This document shows positions 35,755 to 48,626 of a stretch of DNA of 64,000 nt, one piece after another. Position numbers and translations under genes: made by a program. This DNA is from Piper betle (taxonomy: Eukaryota > Streptophyta > Magnoliopsida > Piperales > Piperaceae). A model generated the notes under the pieces. It saw nothing but the letters and a program-made list of their open reading frames with translations, had not been told where the DNA came from and made no database searches. The stretch's first letter is position 1. Every line of letters starts with the position of its first letter. The stretch lies in the NCBI GenBank assembly GCA_033002965.1, contig JAURVB010006366.1, positions 62,001 to 126,000 of the forward strand. Reading direction: 5' to 3'.

Positions 35755-38700
35755 AATAGCTAATAAATACATACACAAATTAATAAAATACCATCTAATT
35801 ATGTTTAATATTAGAATTTTCTTAATTTTTTTCAAAATAAAATTAAATATAACAAGAAATTAACAAGTATATACACAAATAAGATATATTCTATCCATGC
35901 TCATTCTATTAATTAGGCAAGATATCGCATCATATGCGCCTTATATTGAATAAATTTTAATTTTATACATAAACTCTTATTAAATAATGATATATAATAA
36001 TTTAATATTTTTCATATAAACTGTGATTTACTTTAAAAATATATCATATTTAAATGAAAAGATGAATTATAATTATTTACTTCTTTTTATTATATTTTTT
36101 ATATGATAATTAAACAGTCTCTTATTAGTAAGAAGTTAGAAGTTCATGTTAGTCAGGTTCAACCCATGACTTTTTTCCGTGAAATGTATTTTTATTATTT
36201 TTTTAAGAAATTGAGGTTAACGAGATTCAAACTCATTACCCTGTGCAAGAGGTATTTTTTTATTATTTTTTAAGTTTTTTTATATTTTGATTGACTAATT
36301 CTCTTACTTTTAATTTCAGGTCAATATTGAGTCTCATTTTATTAATAAGAGTAGATTAGCCGGAACTAATAAAAAGTTTAATTAATATTTGAATTGAGTC
36401 TTCAGCGTTTGACTTAGTTGAGCTCAGCCCTTCAAATATTTTAACCTAGAAATAACCAACATAAATAAAATCACCCATAATATATTCCCTAGCTAATGAT
36501 GGGCATAAATGCCCAAAAAATAAGGCCTTACTTGGAATTTTAATCATGATAACTTAATTTAAGTGTTGAAAGATTAGCAGATGAGTGCATACATAAAAGA
36601 GGAGAATGTAAACTTAGAAATTTATGATTAGGTGTTCGGACATTAGCTAGGAAAGAATTCATTATATATTTACTATGGATATATTTCATAGACTATATTT
36701 GATTTTCAGCTATATTTATTAGGAAGGAAATTTAGAAAATGTATTTCAAGAGTTCAATAATATTTTTTCGTTGTCTAGTTGTAATCTGACAGTTATAAAC
36801 TTATAATCATTTTCATTTTAGAAATGACTTGGGCAATTCTCTGACTCTGCTTAAGATGAATTAAGATGTAATTATGCAATTTTCGCTATTCATATTTCCA
36901 CATGCATGTTCTCACATGTTGCGTATTGTAGTGATAAAATACGATTTTGGTATAATGCTACATATGTATACACGTACACTTAAGAATTGATCAATCAACG
37001 TACATATATATTGCCCATGTCGCGCATTTCTTTCCTTTATCTCTAAAAAAGATCGCGAACAAGCACCCGATACAAATGTTACATTAAACTTATAAATAGT
37101 TTGATTGAGCCAAAAATAGACTATAAAAATGTTAAATTCTCCCATGACTTTACTTTGATAATGAAAATATTAAAAACTACATTCGACCAAGGCAATATTT
37201 CTGCAACATTAATAATGAATAAACACTTTGACTCGCAAATAATTTGGAAAATAGTCTTGTTTTATATGTTGCATATTTAACTTAACCAAATTATACAGAA
37301 AAAACATCACAATAAAACCTTATTCTTCTTCATATTAAATCACCAAAAAAATAAAATTTGATAATAGAAGCGTACTTAAATCCATAAAAGTAAAACGATT
37401 TTTGACTTCTTTAGATTTTGAAAATTCAAATTCAATACTAGTTCTCTAAAATCAAAATTTCTAGATGATAAGATATCAGGAAGAAAAACTATTGGCAAAT
37501 TTGGGGACCATAACTATATTTATCCTTATTTTTTATAATTCTATTTTAACTCATCATAAATTAAAAATTACAAAAATGATATCTACATGTATTTATCCAT
37601 ACTTATTTTAAATATTAGTGACTAATTATTCTTAACTTTAATAGATAGATTTAATTTAGGTCAAACCTTAATAATTCTTCTTCGTTAGTCATTTTTTTAT
37701 TTTTTCTTTCTATTTATTTTCTAAAAGCTTCTTTTATTTTCATAAAAAAACCATTGATTCTGTTATATAAAAAGTTAAGTACAAACAAATCTGTGGATCA
37801 CCGCACACCTAATCCTGGTTAGGTAAATTAACTTGTACCTTATCAATTTGAGGAGTGGCACCTACCTTTTATAAATAATGAAAAAAATGGCCAGTGAATA
37901 ACTAGTACATTAATTAATAATTAGCAAACAATATTGTCTAGTTTTTTTATTTAAAAAAAAGCCTGTAACTTCATCACTACATGACTAGAAGAAAATATTT
38001 AGAAACTACTAGTTTGATCAACGACACTGTATGCTGTTATACATGCTAAGTTTGTGTCATCAGTTGTTAACTATAACAAATGATCTAATTTAACGAACTG
38101 AAATAGCCAATGATCATCTATCAATACTTCAAAACTTTGGTGAATTGGGAAACTTGAATTGTACATCTTACTGTTTAATTTCTTCCTTGTCAATTATCAT
38201 GTCTCCTGCTAACGGGGCCACACAATCTGCCATTGTACAGTTTCACAGATTATGTTTCATTATATTACGTTTATAAAAACAGTGTCGTGTATTTCTCGAT
38301 CTTTACTAGAAGTGATAATAGTTACAGTATTACAGTTAGTAAATCTGTCAGCAAAGATAAGTTTGGACTGTTGTTTAATATTAACCGACCGCTATTCAAG
38401 TTTAGCATGTCGGTCATGTAATGGATAATTTTGTTGCAACAAAACTTTCAGAACCAAAGCTCATGCAAGCAAACCCAAAATGCCTACTTGATCAACTGCG
38501 GATGCAACACAACAGCAAAATTTTATTAAGTTGCTGGAAGGTTCCTTCTTTCCTTTTACAGTTGAGTACAGCTTGCAACAGAGGTGTGCCGGGAAAAGTC
38601 AAGTTGCCCATTCTCAAAGACAAGCTGCACTGTTTTTTGACGAAGTCTTTTGTGGGAATTGAGCATGTAGGTGCATCGGCATGTATACTAGTTAGCAGCC

Positions 38701-38940
38701 ATGAGACACGCAGACAACATGGTAAGTGATTGAAAGGCTCCGGGACATGGAATGTATCTTTAAAAAATATAATTGTACTATGAAAGTTTTGGGTGAGGGC
38801 CGTGATGGGGTTTAGTAAACAGAAATGATCAGAAGACTATTCTTTTGATGGCCATGGAGAGATTCCCTCGCCAAATTGTGATGTAAAAAACAAAAGAGGC
38901 AATTAGAGCAAGCATTCCCATGTGATCTCCATCATATGTC
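35755..38940. other. Intergenic, AT-rich; upstream region of the extensin gene
   Basis: No convincing gene was seen. A 102-residue frame at 38421-38729 has no recognisable family and lies in the promoter-proximal flank, so I do not call it. Confidence 0.55.
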
Positions 38941-38961
38941 ACACCATGGTTGATTATGCAC

Positions 38962-38968
38962 TATAAAT
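38962..38968 (+). promoter_or_regulatory. TATA box of the extensin gene
   Basis: CTATAAATCCCC sits 140-146 bases before the ATG at 39108. A transcription start about 30 bases downstream would leave a ~110-base pyrimidine-containing leader with CTCTCCCC runs, typical of highly expressed plant genes. Confidence 0.7.
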
Positions 38969-39107
38969 CCCCTACCCCAGCAAGACTTAGAGCCAGCACA
39001 ATCTCTCCCCCTCTTGGCTTAGGAGGTCTTCTCTCCCCACAAAAAGATAATTTTAGCTTTGGTGAAGAGGAATAATTGGCCAGAACTAGTGAATTTGCCG
39101 GTGAGTT

Positions 39108-42100
39108 ATGAGGGAAGTGGGTGGCGACCACTTAAGTGGTCGACCATGGCCTCACCTGCTTGTGGCCTTGGCTGTCTTCTTTGTGTCCACCAGTGTCGGA
39201 GTAGTCTCAGGTGACCTCTATGTGTATGCTTCACCACCTCCTCCGCCTTATGTCTACAAGTCTCCGCCACCTCCTCCACCATACTATTACAAATCACCGC
39301 CACCACCGTCCCCGTCACCACCACCACCTTACCATTACAAGTCTCCTCCTCCACCATCCCCATCTCCACCTCCTCCATACCATTACTACAAGTCTCCACC
39401 ACCATCTCCATCTCCTCCTCCGCCATATCACTACAAGTCTCATCCTCTTCCATCACCGGCACCACCACCACCCTATCATTACAAATCTCCGCCTCCACAG
39501 TCACCATCTCCTCCTTCGCCTTACAATTATAAGTCGCCACCACCACCATCTCCTTCTCCACCACCTCCTTACTATTACAAGTCCCCACCTCCACCTTCAC
39601 CATCTCCTTCTCCACCACCACATTACTATTATAAGTCTCCTCCACCACCATCACCATACTACTACAAATCTCCTCCCTCCTTACTACTACAGGTCACCAC
39701 CACCACCTTCTCCATCTCCTCCCCCTCCTTATTATTATAAGTCACCACCACCACCATCACCATCACCACTACCTCCTTATTACTACAAGTCTCCCCCACC
39801 ACCTTCCCTCTCCTCCTCCACCATACTATTACAAGTCACCACCTCCTCCATCTCCAAATCCACCACCGCACTACTACTATAAGTCCCCTCCCCCTCCATC
39901 ACCATCGCCACCTCCACCATACTATTACAAGTCTCCTCCTCCACCTTCACCATCGCCTCCTCATTATTACTACAAGTCTCCACCACCACCTTCACCTTCA
40001 CTGCCGCCACCATACTACTACAAATCTCCACCACCTCCATCCCCGTTCCCTCCCTCACCTTATTACTACAAATCGCCTCCCCTCCTTCACCAATGCCACA
40101 TCCTCCATACCACTACAAGTCTCCACCACCACCCATACATCCTTACCCTCATCATCACCCGCTGGTAATCAAAGTGGTCGGAAAAGTGTACTGCTACAAG
40201 TGCTATGACTGGAAATACCCCAAGAATTCACACAACAAAAAGCACCTTAAAGGTATGACTACTTATTAATTATTATAATTATTATACTCTGTTTAATCCC
40301 CTAAATTAATGTTCACAAATACCATTTGAGTTGGATTTACTGGCATATATTGATCTAGCTTGTTTTGAGACAAGTGTGGTGTCACACACACACTCACACG
40401 CACAACGGCCCTGAATAGTTAATGCAGCTACTAATGGACGTCCACTGGACACTGGCAGGTTACATATTCAACAATAATCACATGAGCTCATATAAAAAAT
40501 CTATGAACTTTCAGGAGCTGTTGTGAAAGTCACCTGCAAGGCTGGCGACAAGGAAATCGTTGCCTATGGAAAGACAAAGATCAATGGCAAATACAGCATT
40601 CCTATTGAAGGCTTTGACTATGTAAAATATGGAGCAAAGGCTTGCATGGCCAAACTCCACATGGCGCCAAAAGGGTCCCTTTGCAACATACCCACCGACC
40701 TCCACAACGGCAAGAAGGGGGCAAAGCTTAAAGTGAAATCAAAGACATACGAGGAGGTTGTTCTGCAAGCCAAGGCCTTTGCCTATGCACCCAAAACTCC
40801 ATACAAGGAATGTGAAAAGCCGCATCCTCCTTACTACTACGAGCCGCCGCCTCCTCCAACCCCGACTTACTATTACAAGTCTCCACCCCCACCACCTCCT
40901 TCTCTTCCACCACATTATTACTACAAGTCCCCGCCACCACCATCCCCATCCTTCTCCTCCTATTACTACAAATCACCACCACCTCCTTCACCATCTCCCC
41001 ACCTCCTTACCACTACAAGTCTCCACCCCCACCACCTCCATCTCTTCCCCACATTATTACTACAAGTCCCCGCCACCACCATCCCATCCCCTTCTCCTCC
41101 CTATTACTACAAATCACCACCACCTCCTTCACCATCTCCCCACCTCCTTACCACTACAAGTCTCCACCCCCACCACCTCCATCTCTTCCCCCACATCTTA
41201 CTACAAGTCCTCGCCACCACCATCCTCATACCTTCTCCTTCCTATTACTACAAATCACCACCACCTCCTTCACCATCTCCCCCACCTCCTTACCACTACA
41301 AGTCTCCACCCCCACCACCTCCATCTCTTCCGCCACATTATTACTACAAGTCCCCGCCACCACCATCCCCATCCCCTTCTCCTCCCTATTACTACAAATC
41401 ACCACCACCTCCTTCACCATCTCCCCCACCTCCTTACCACTACAAGTCTCCACCCCCACCACCTCCATCTCTTCCCCCACATTCTTACTACAAGTCCCCG
41501 CCACCACCATCCTCATTACCTTCTCCTTCCTATTACTACAAATCACCACCACCTCCTTCACCATCTCCCCCACCTCCTTACCACTACAAGTCTCCACCCC
41601 CACCACCTCCATCTCTTCCGCCACATTATTACTACAAGTCCCCTCCACCACCATCCCCATCCCCTTCTCCTCCCTATTACTACAAATCACCACCACCTCC
41701 TTCACCATCTCCCCCACCTCCTTACCACTACAAGTCTCCACCCCCACCTTCACCATCCCCACCTCCATTGAACTATTACAAGTCTCCTCCACCCCCTCAC
41801 CATCACCTCCTCCTCAATATTACAAGTCACCACCACCTCCTTCACACTCTCCCACACCTCCTTACCACTACAAGTCTCCGCCTCCACCATCACCATCTCC
41901 CCTCCACCATACTACTACAAGTCTCCCCACCGCCATCGCCATCTCCTCATCCTCCCTACTACTACAAGTCTCCTCCTCCACCATCACCATCTCCCCTCCA
42001 CCATACTACTACAAGTCTCCCCCACCGCAATCGCCATCTCCTCATCCTCCCTACTACTACAAGTCTCCTCCTCCACCTTCACCTTCTCCACTCCCTTACT

Positions 42101-42574
42101 ACTACAAGTCTCCCCTCCACCTTCACCCTCCCCTCCACCTCCTTACCACTACAAGTCCCCACCACCACCCTCGCCATCACCACCACCACCATATTATTAC
42201 AAATCCCCACCTCCACCTTCACCACCACCCCCACCTTCACTTCCTTACCACTACACATCGCCACCACCGCCTTCACCGTCTCCTCCTCCCCCATACCACT
42301 ACAAGTCACCTCCACCACCATCACCATCACCACCGCCTCCTTACCACTACAAATCCCCACCACCCCCATCCCCATCTCCACCTCCTCCCTACTATTACAA
42401 GTCTCCTCCCCTCCATCTCCATCACCCCCTCCACCTTACTACTACAAGTCTCCTCCTCCCCCATCACCTTCTCCTCCACTTCCCTACTACTACAAGTCTC
42501 CTCCCCCACCATCTCCATCACCGCCACCTCCTCACTTCATCTACACCTCCCCACCACCTCCAACACATTACTAA
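39108..42574 (+). CDS. Extensin with internal Pollen Ole e 1 domain, two exons, reading frame damaged
   Basis: The product is a hydroxyproline-rich cell-wall glycoprotein. The start at 39108 gives a signal peptide (hydrophobic PHLLVALAVFFVSTSVGVVSG, then DLYVYASPPPP). Exon 1 ends at 40252 and exon 2 starts at 40515 (AAG|GTATGA..TTTCAG|GAG, phase 1). The order is YYYKSPPPPSPSP repeats, a Pollen Ole e 1/extensin domain from VVGKVYCYKC to PYKECEKP spanning the intron with six cysteines, a second repeat domain, and a C-terminus FIYTSPPPPTHY with TAA at 42572-42574. YYYK motifs are the presumed crosslinking sites. Exon 1 as read changes frame near 39672, 39806 and 40072, so simple translation stops at 39740 before the Ole e 1 domain. 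Exon 2 stays open, but short segments shift to a His/Leu/Thr-rich frame. It is either a recent pseudogene or carries sequence errors in C-rich repeats. Confidence 0.85.
40961..41818 (+). repeat. 144-bp higher-order repeat in extensin exon 2
   Basis: The word TATTACTACAAATCACC recurs at 40961, 41102, 41243, 41387, 41531 and 41675. Spacing is 141, 141, 144, 144 and 144. Each unit encodes about 48 residues in the order YYYKSPPPPSPSPPPP, YHYKSPPPPPPSLPP, HYYYKSPPPPSPSPSPP. The first two units are each short by three single bases. Recent unequal crossing-over would explain the near identity. Confidence 0.85.
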
Positions 42575-42592
42575 GCCTTGAACGAACCTCGT

Positions 42593-42686
42593 GTAAGTAC
42601 CAATTTTCTAAACATTGGCTGACATCTGTCTCTTAATGTTGGGCAAATTTTAAACTAACATAATCCATGATTTTCATATTCGCAGT
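42593..42686 (+). other. Probable intron in the extensin 3' UTR
   Basis: Just after the stop codon, CTCGT|GTAAGTACC and ATATTCGCAG|TAAG define a 94-base AT-rich segment with strong splice sites. Transcribed sequence probably continues to a poly(A) region near 43040 (AATGTAAATAAATT). Confidence 0.55.
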
Positions 42687-42915
42687 AAGTTCTTATCGAA
42701 GTGATAAAATAAAAGCCGGAAGCTGCAAGAGTTGGAGGTCTGTGCCTCAAACTTCCTGGCTAGATGTGTGGAGTTTAAACAATGAGGTCCCGAGGAGCTT
42801 CAAGCCTGATGCAGCAAGACATACAAGGAGAAATTCCGATTTGGCTGTCATCCTACACATCATGTTATTAATGTACTCTAGTATGTATATTATTGGCAAG
42901 TTAAATCTGAATTAA

Positions 42916-45480
42916 AAAAGCCTTCATGGTGAAGAAGCAGAGATGGACCACAAAGCTAGTTTTTCTCAGTTTGATGATCAATTTGTTCTTGTCGATTAAT
43001 GTTTGTTTATGTATTCATGGGATCTCTTGATTTTTAATGTAAATAAATTATTATGACTGTAATCATTGAGCATTCCGACACAAAAGAAATTAAAAAATAT
43101 AAGTTCAAACACTGATGCTTAATTATTCTCTCATTTATATTAGGTCCCGGTGGGTGGACCTTCATCTAAATGGAAGAACTCCGTTGTGTTAATTTGATTG
43201 TTCAAGCTAAAGGCTAATCAAAATATACAAATATCAGTAATATCTATCTCTGTCCATCTGATCACCTATATATCAAAACTTGAGGAATAGTTCTGTCATA
43301 TAAACACCAAAAAGAAAACTACCAGAACCATGCTCATATCACACCACGCTCATTTACTTCAGCAATCTAGTCATATCCTACATATGTATGAAGTCAGCGA
43401 GTTCAGTGTTCCCACATCATTAAACCTTTTTTAGAATTCACAATTTGCATCCAACAAAAAATTCACAAAGTAACCAACATGTAGCAACAATTAGAGAAAA
43501 AATGTAAATCATCCGAATGTATGCTGTATCTCTTAAATACCACCCACAATACAAACAATATATGAGTAGGCAAGAATATATCAACAAAAAAGCATCAAAT
43601 TACAAACAGAATAAGTTTGGAAAACAAGCAATGACCAGAAGTGTCGTATAAATTCTGATGCAATAAGCCTAAGATACTTGCCCAACTTCCCCAGATTAAT
43701 CATTTTCAAGATCAATACCAGTCATTCCAGTGGCATTTAGCCCAAGACATTTGCTTATAGGGAAGCTTGTTCTGATTTAAAAGCTTGTTCCTCATACAGA
43801 CTTTCCCCGAACACATACCCCTTAGCATAAAACCGAATAAGAATGCAGTATTGACGCAAAAAAATTATAAAGATTCATCAAAGGGCACATTGTATGCATA
43901 AGTTCACAAACAAGAACAATCAGTTCACTACCCAATCAATCCCAAATATCACCCTAATTCATAAAATTAGGAAAGGCCAAGATAAGATGGATAACACGCA
44001 ACCAACCACAAATTGAGAAGCCGTAGAAAACAGAATCTAATTGAGATAAAGGAAATGAGATTTCTACTAATCACAAGCAAAATAATACTATTTTCCATCT
44101 TACATTCCAAAAAAATTACATAAAAAATAAGCCAGAATCACATAGACCCTCACAAAGAGGCCATAGAAAGCGAATTTAAAATAAAAATGGAGGGAAAAAT
44201 AATCATGTCGACTTGGAAGTTGGAAGAGCTCAACACCTACGAGGGGAGATGTTGATATGATGTTCCTAGCCATTGGCAAATTTCCTGTCGCTACTCCGAC
44301 GATAATGCGAGGGATTATATCCTAATTTCTTAATCGATTTATTGAAAACATTTGATAAATTTTATTCAAAATATTAAATTTTGCTAATAAGTATACAATT
44401 GAATAATCAATTTACTTATCATAATTTTATTGAAAAGGAAATATTCAATTAATTTTTAAATTTTTATTTGTAGATAATTTGTAATATTAATATGAAATAG
44501 AAAAAATAATAATATTTCAACGACTTTACAATCAATAAAACCATGAAAAAGGTGTGGTGGAATCATTCAAAATGGGCTAATGATGTACTTCTAGTTAATG
44601 ATCACAAATTCCATTAATAATTAAAGTAAATGTCATTAATAATTTATCGGAGTCAATTATTTTAACCAATTGTTCATATTATTAGGGCTATAAATGATTA
44701 TCTAATTTATCAATTTACAAATTGTTTCAAATTAAATGGGACAAATTTAGGGAAGAATTTATCCAATGTACTAAAACATAATGAAAATTTTAGTTCTTTT
44801 AATTGAATTGACTTTAAATGCAAACAACAGCAATAAAATGCTTTGTGGTAACCGATTATTAATTTAATGGAATATTGTACAATTATTTAACATATAATTA
44901 TAAATTTTATTTCTATCTCGATGTTAGTCTTCAAACTTTGACAAATTTACTTAATTTAAATTATTTATTTATTAATTTAAAATGATAAATTATTATAATT
45001 TAGATGGTTAAAATATTTTATATTTTGTGAGTGAAAAAATATTTTTGATAACTATGATTTTTAACCAACTTAATATTATTGGATTTATTATAAGTAAATC
45101 GGCACATATTAACCAACACTAAAATTATGAAAATTTGGTTATGAAATGGTTACACATAACTCTATGAACGTTAATGGTACGAAAAAGTTTATAAAATAAT
45201 AAATAGTTATTGTAAATAGAACCATGACCTTAGTCATTTACAACCTTCGCAGAGGTGGTGCGTCGAGAATAGGCGTACCTAAAAATATTCCTTCTAACAA
45301 ATCTCCCGCCACTAAGCCGGCAAGCGCCGAGAACAGCAATCACAAACACTCTTCACGAAGATTCAATCTTTCGATCCAGATTCCCACTTCCGACCAAAAC
45401 CAGTTCTTAGATTCACACCACCGATGCTTCTGACCTGCAAGAATCAATCAATCCACCTCCTTCAGAAGTTTAAAAAAAGT
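42916..45480. other. Intergenic, no gene seen
   Basis: The first ~150 bases are extensin 3' UTR. The remainder is AT-rich. The segment 43590-44250 is less AT-rich and could be an old UTR or pseudogene, but no frame or motif supports a call. Confidence 0.5.
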
Positions 45481-48400
45481 ATGAATCTGGCTTGTCTCAC
45501 CCGTGATTGCTCTGTCTCCGGCCCTGCATCATCGCTATTCCCACTGTATCAACCATCGAAGCAGACGCTAATCTAGTCGGTAAGGGCTGGGTCTGTCTTG
45601 AAATGGCCGGCGTCGGCCTCCTTTGTCACTGTATCGTGCAATGACGGAGGTTTTAGAAGGAGCTGTGAGGTGAAGGCGATGTCGGCGGTTGGTGATTCGC
45701 CGGCGATGGCTCTTCGGAGGATACTTCAGATGCCGGGGGTGCACCAGGGTCCTGCCTGCGTCGATGATCTCAGTGCTAAGCTTGTGGAGAGGGCGGGGTT
45801 TGAGTATTGCTAACGAGTGGTGCGTGTTTGATAATATTCCTGACTGGGTTTGAGTTTGGAAATGTGCTGTTATTTACTTGTTGATTGGTTTTTCACTGGT
45901 TTTACTGCTACCTGTTTCCTTTTTGGCCCATATGTTAGTGTTTTGAATACTACTTCAATATGGAAATGTAGTGCTGCTTACTTGTTGGCTCATATGTTAT
46001 TGTTTTGACTGCCATTTAAAACTTTGGAAACCTACTGCTGTTCTCTTGTTAGTTTATATTTTATCGTTTTCACTACCACTTAAGCTTGGTTATGTAATAT
46101 TGCGTAATTGTTGGTTCCTGTGTTAATGTTTTGACTGCACTTTTGTGTTTCTTGTCCCCTTGTAGAGATTGATAGAAATGAATATTAATTTTGGATGCTT
46201 GCTTTTATTGCAGGGTTCTCAATGTCAGCTGCCAGGTTGGGATTGCCTGATGTTGGCTATATATCCTACAGGGAAATGTTAGATCAGGGATTTCAGATCA
46301 CGCAAGTTGTGTCCATACCTGAGATTGGAGATGGGGATAATGGGTATGGAAATGCTATGAATGTGAAGAGAACTGTCAAAGGGCTTATAAAAGCCGGATT
46401 TGCTGGTATTATTCTTGAGGACCAGGTATTTTGACAGTGCTTTTTTATTTTTTCGTTAACTTTGGCTGCGGCTTAGTCTTGGCGCAAGTCCCGTGGGAAC
46501 GATTTATTATAACCCTTTACTATTACTCAAGGTGTCCCCAAAAGCATGTGGTCACACTAGAGGCAGGAAAGTAGTATCAAGGTAGGAAGCAGTTATGTGA
46601 ATCAAGGCTGCCATTGATGCTAGAATAGAGAGTGGATCTGATATCGTCATAATACCAAGAACTGATGCTCATCAAGCTGTATCATTGGATGAATCACTTT
46701 GGAGAGCTCGTGCATTTGCAGATGTTCTTTTCATAGATGCACTTGCTTCAAGAGAGGAGATGAAAGCCTTGTGCAAGATTTCTCCTTTTCTGCCAAAGAT
46801 GGTAAACACTACTTTTTGTGTGTGTTTTGAAGCTTCCTCTATGAATTTGTAATGTTATTGGACAATTCTCCTTCATCTATGTAAAAGTGGTGGGCTGTCC
46901 TTGACATCTTAGATTCAAAACTACCTCCATTTATTTAAATATATGCCGGTCATGTTTGTGTGCTTAAAATGTAGTTACACTTGTCAGCCGAGGCTCACCG
47001 ATTATTTACAAGATTTGTATTACTTATGTACCGCCATCGTCTCATATCTTAAGCTATTGGTTCAGTCTATAACATGGTGTTTGTCATAATGATGATTTTT
47101 TTGTTGCTTATTGTGTATATAAACTATACACTAGGGATACAAAAACTGCAGGTGACTTACCGAAAGCGACTGTTGTGTGGCCTGAGAAGTGACACTTATT
47201 CTTCCTGGATTATTTGTCTTTTTATCACCTCTAGTAGCATTTTAGCATGATGTAAACATTGATAGGGGATACTTTTTACTCTAAATATGTTGATGAATAA
47301 TCAATCTCATTAGTGTTGCTTTAAAATGGTTGATACCTGAAGGTTGCGTGATTATCTGGTCACTTATGTGCACACATGCTAATATGCTTGAAGGTGGGGG
47401 CAAGACTCCAATACTAAATCCAGTTGAGCTTGAGGATATTGGTTTTAAACTTGTTAGCTATCCACTTTCTGTGATTGGGGTTTCAATTAGAGCAATGGAG
47501 GTAAAATATTTGGACCATAATCTTCCATATGGTCTTTATTTAGTTGATATTACTAGGCTATCTTTCCTGAGAATGTTTATGCTCATACAGCTGGCTTTTG
47601 CAGCCATATAAAGAATTTTTTGTTCGTACAGGATGCTCTTGTAGCCATAAAACGGGGTCGCCTTCCACCTCCTGGGGTGCTACCATCTTTTGATGAAATG
47701 AAGGAAAAGTTAGGATTTAATTCCTACTATGAAGAAGAATTGCACTACAGCACCATCTCTGGGCAAACATTGGACTTAAGTGGTAAGATCATGACGTGAG
47801 TTCATAATAGTGAGTTGTTCTAATATTCTTGGATCATGTGTCGTGACTATTTACCTTCAGGCCATGGTCATGATAGTGAACAATCTTTAGATCAAATTAC
47901 AGAAGAACAAAGAGATAATAACTCGGACAGTCCTATTGTTGAAGTGATACCCCTTATGTCTATGAAAATAAAAATGAATTTAATGACGCAAAGAGGCCTT
48001 TTTCTGGGATATGGTCTCAATCATTGAGAGTCAAAATCACTGGAAGAGATGGACTTGAGAAACTTGATATAAGGGTTCCAGTCCCATACTAAATGCTTAA
48101 CTATTTTTTCTTCGTTTATTTGATTGCTCTATCTAATGGCTCACTTTTAATGTTTTTATATGGTAAGTACTATTTGCAGGCTGGTTTTCTTGATGGTCTC
48201 ACAACTATAGTTCAAGGTATCTTTTTTAATTAGGAATAACAAAATGCTGCTTTCTTTTCTCCTCATACTGCTCGTTCACATGCTACTTATATTTCAGAAA
48301 CACATTATGAAAAATTTTGTGGGTGATAATGATGATGATTGCTACAAAAAATAGTCAGGACTAGTTGGTTCTCGCATTAATTCATATACACTTTCAGAGA

Positions 48401-48626
48401 ATGTGAAGTGGTTTTAGAGTTCTGCACATTTCTTGGAAAAGAGTTGTATAAATGTAAACGAGAGCCTAAACTGCATTATTTGTATTTTGCAGGTGTTGGA
48501 GGTGTTAATCTTAAGCAATTATTAGATAATGTAGATGAAGATGTGGAGGGCAATGCATAATGGGGCATGAAGGTGATTGACTTTGTTAGTGCTGCAGGTG
48601 ATAGGATACAAGTGTTTTTGGAGTAA
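45481..48626 (+). pseudogene. Plant ICL/PEP-mutase superfamily protein (carboxyphosphonate phosphorylmutase-like), decayed
   Basis: Exons with splice borders are 45481-45819, 46214-46425, 46532-46801, 47378-47500, 47632-47782, from 47861, 48180-48216 and from 48493. Together they follow the Arabidopsis At1g77060/At1g21440 type: transit-peptide-like start, PAMALRRIL..GVHQGPAC, GFSMSAARLGLPD, metal-binding GDGDNGYGNA, SPKACGHTRGRKVV (the K-x-CGH loop), IPRTDA, and a C-terminal DRIQVFLE. Damage: TAG at 45574; one base missing at 45811 just before the first donor; TAG at 46583 and TGA at 46598 in exon 3; three residues missing in ARAFA(DAG)ADVLF; no AG before exon 4 (47378); an early TAA in the last exon. 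The enzyme family cleaves or rearranges C-C or P-C bonds of oxo acids in plastids. This copy cannot make it as read. Confidence 0.87.

Noticed and set aside
38421..38729. 102-residue plus-strand frame upstream of the extensin TATA box
   Set aside because: No family resemblance, no promoter or splice context, and composition like surrounding intergenic DNA.
39106..42527. Antisense Met/Val/Glu-rich frames and sense His/Leu/Thr-rich frames through the extensin gene
   Set aside because: They are alternate-frame readings of the CCACCTCC-type repeats. The YYYKSPPPP frame with signal peptide and Ole e 1 domain is the real one.
45224..45433. 69-residue frame as a separate gene before the PEP-mutase-like pseudogene
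   Set aside because: It has no family match and lies in the likely 5' leader of that gene, whose plausible start is at 45481.
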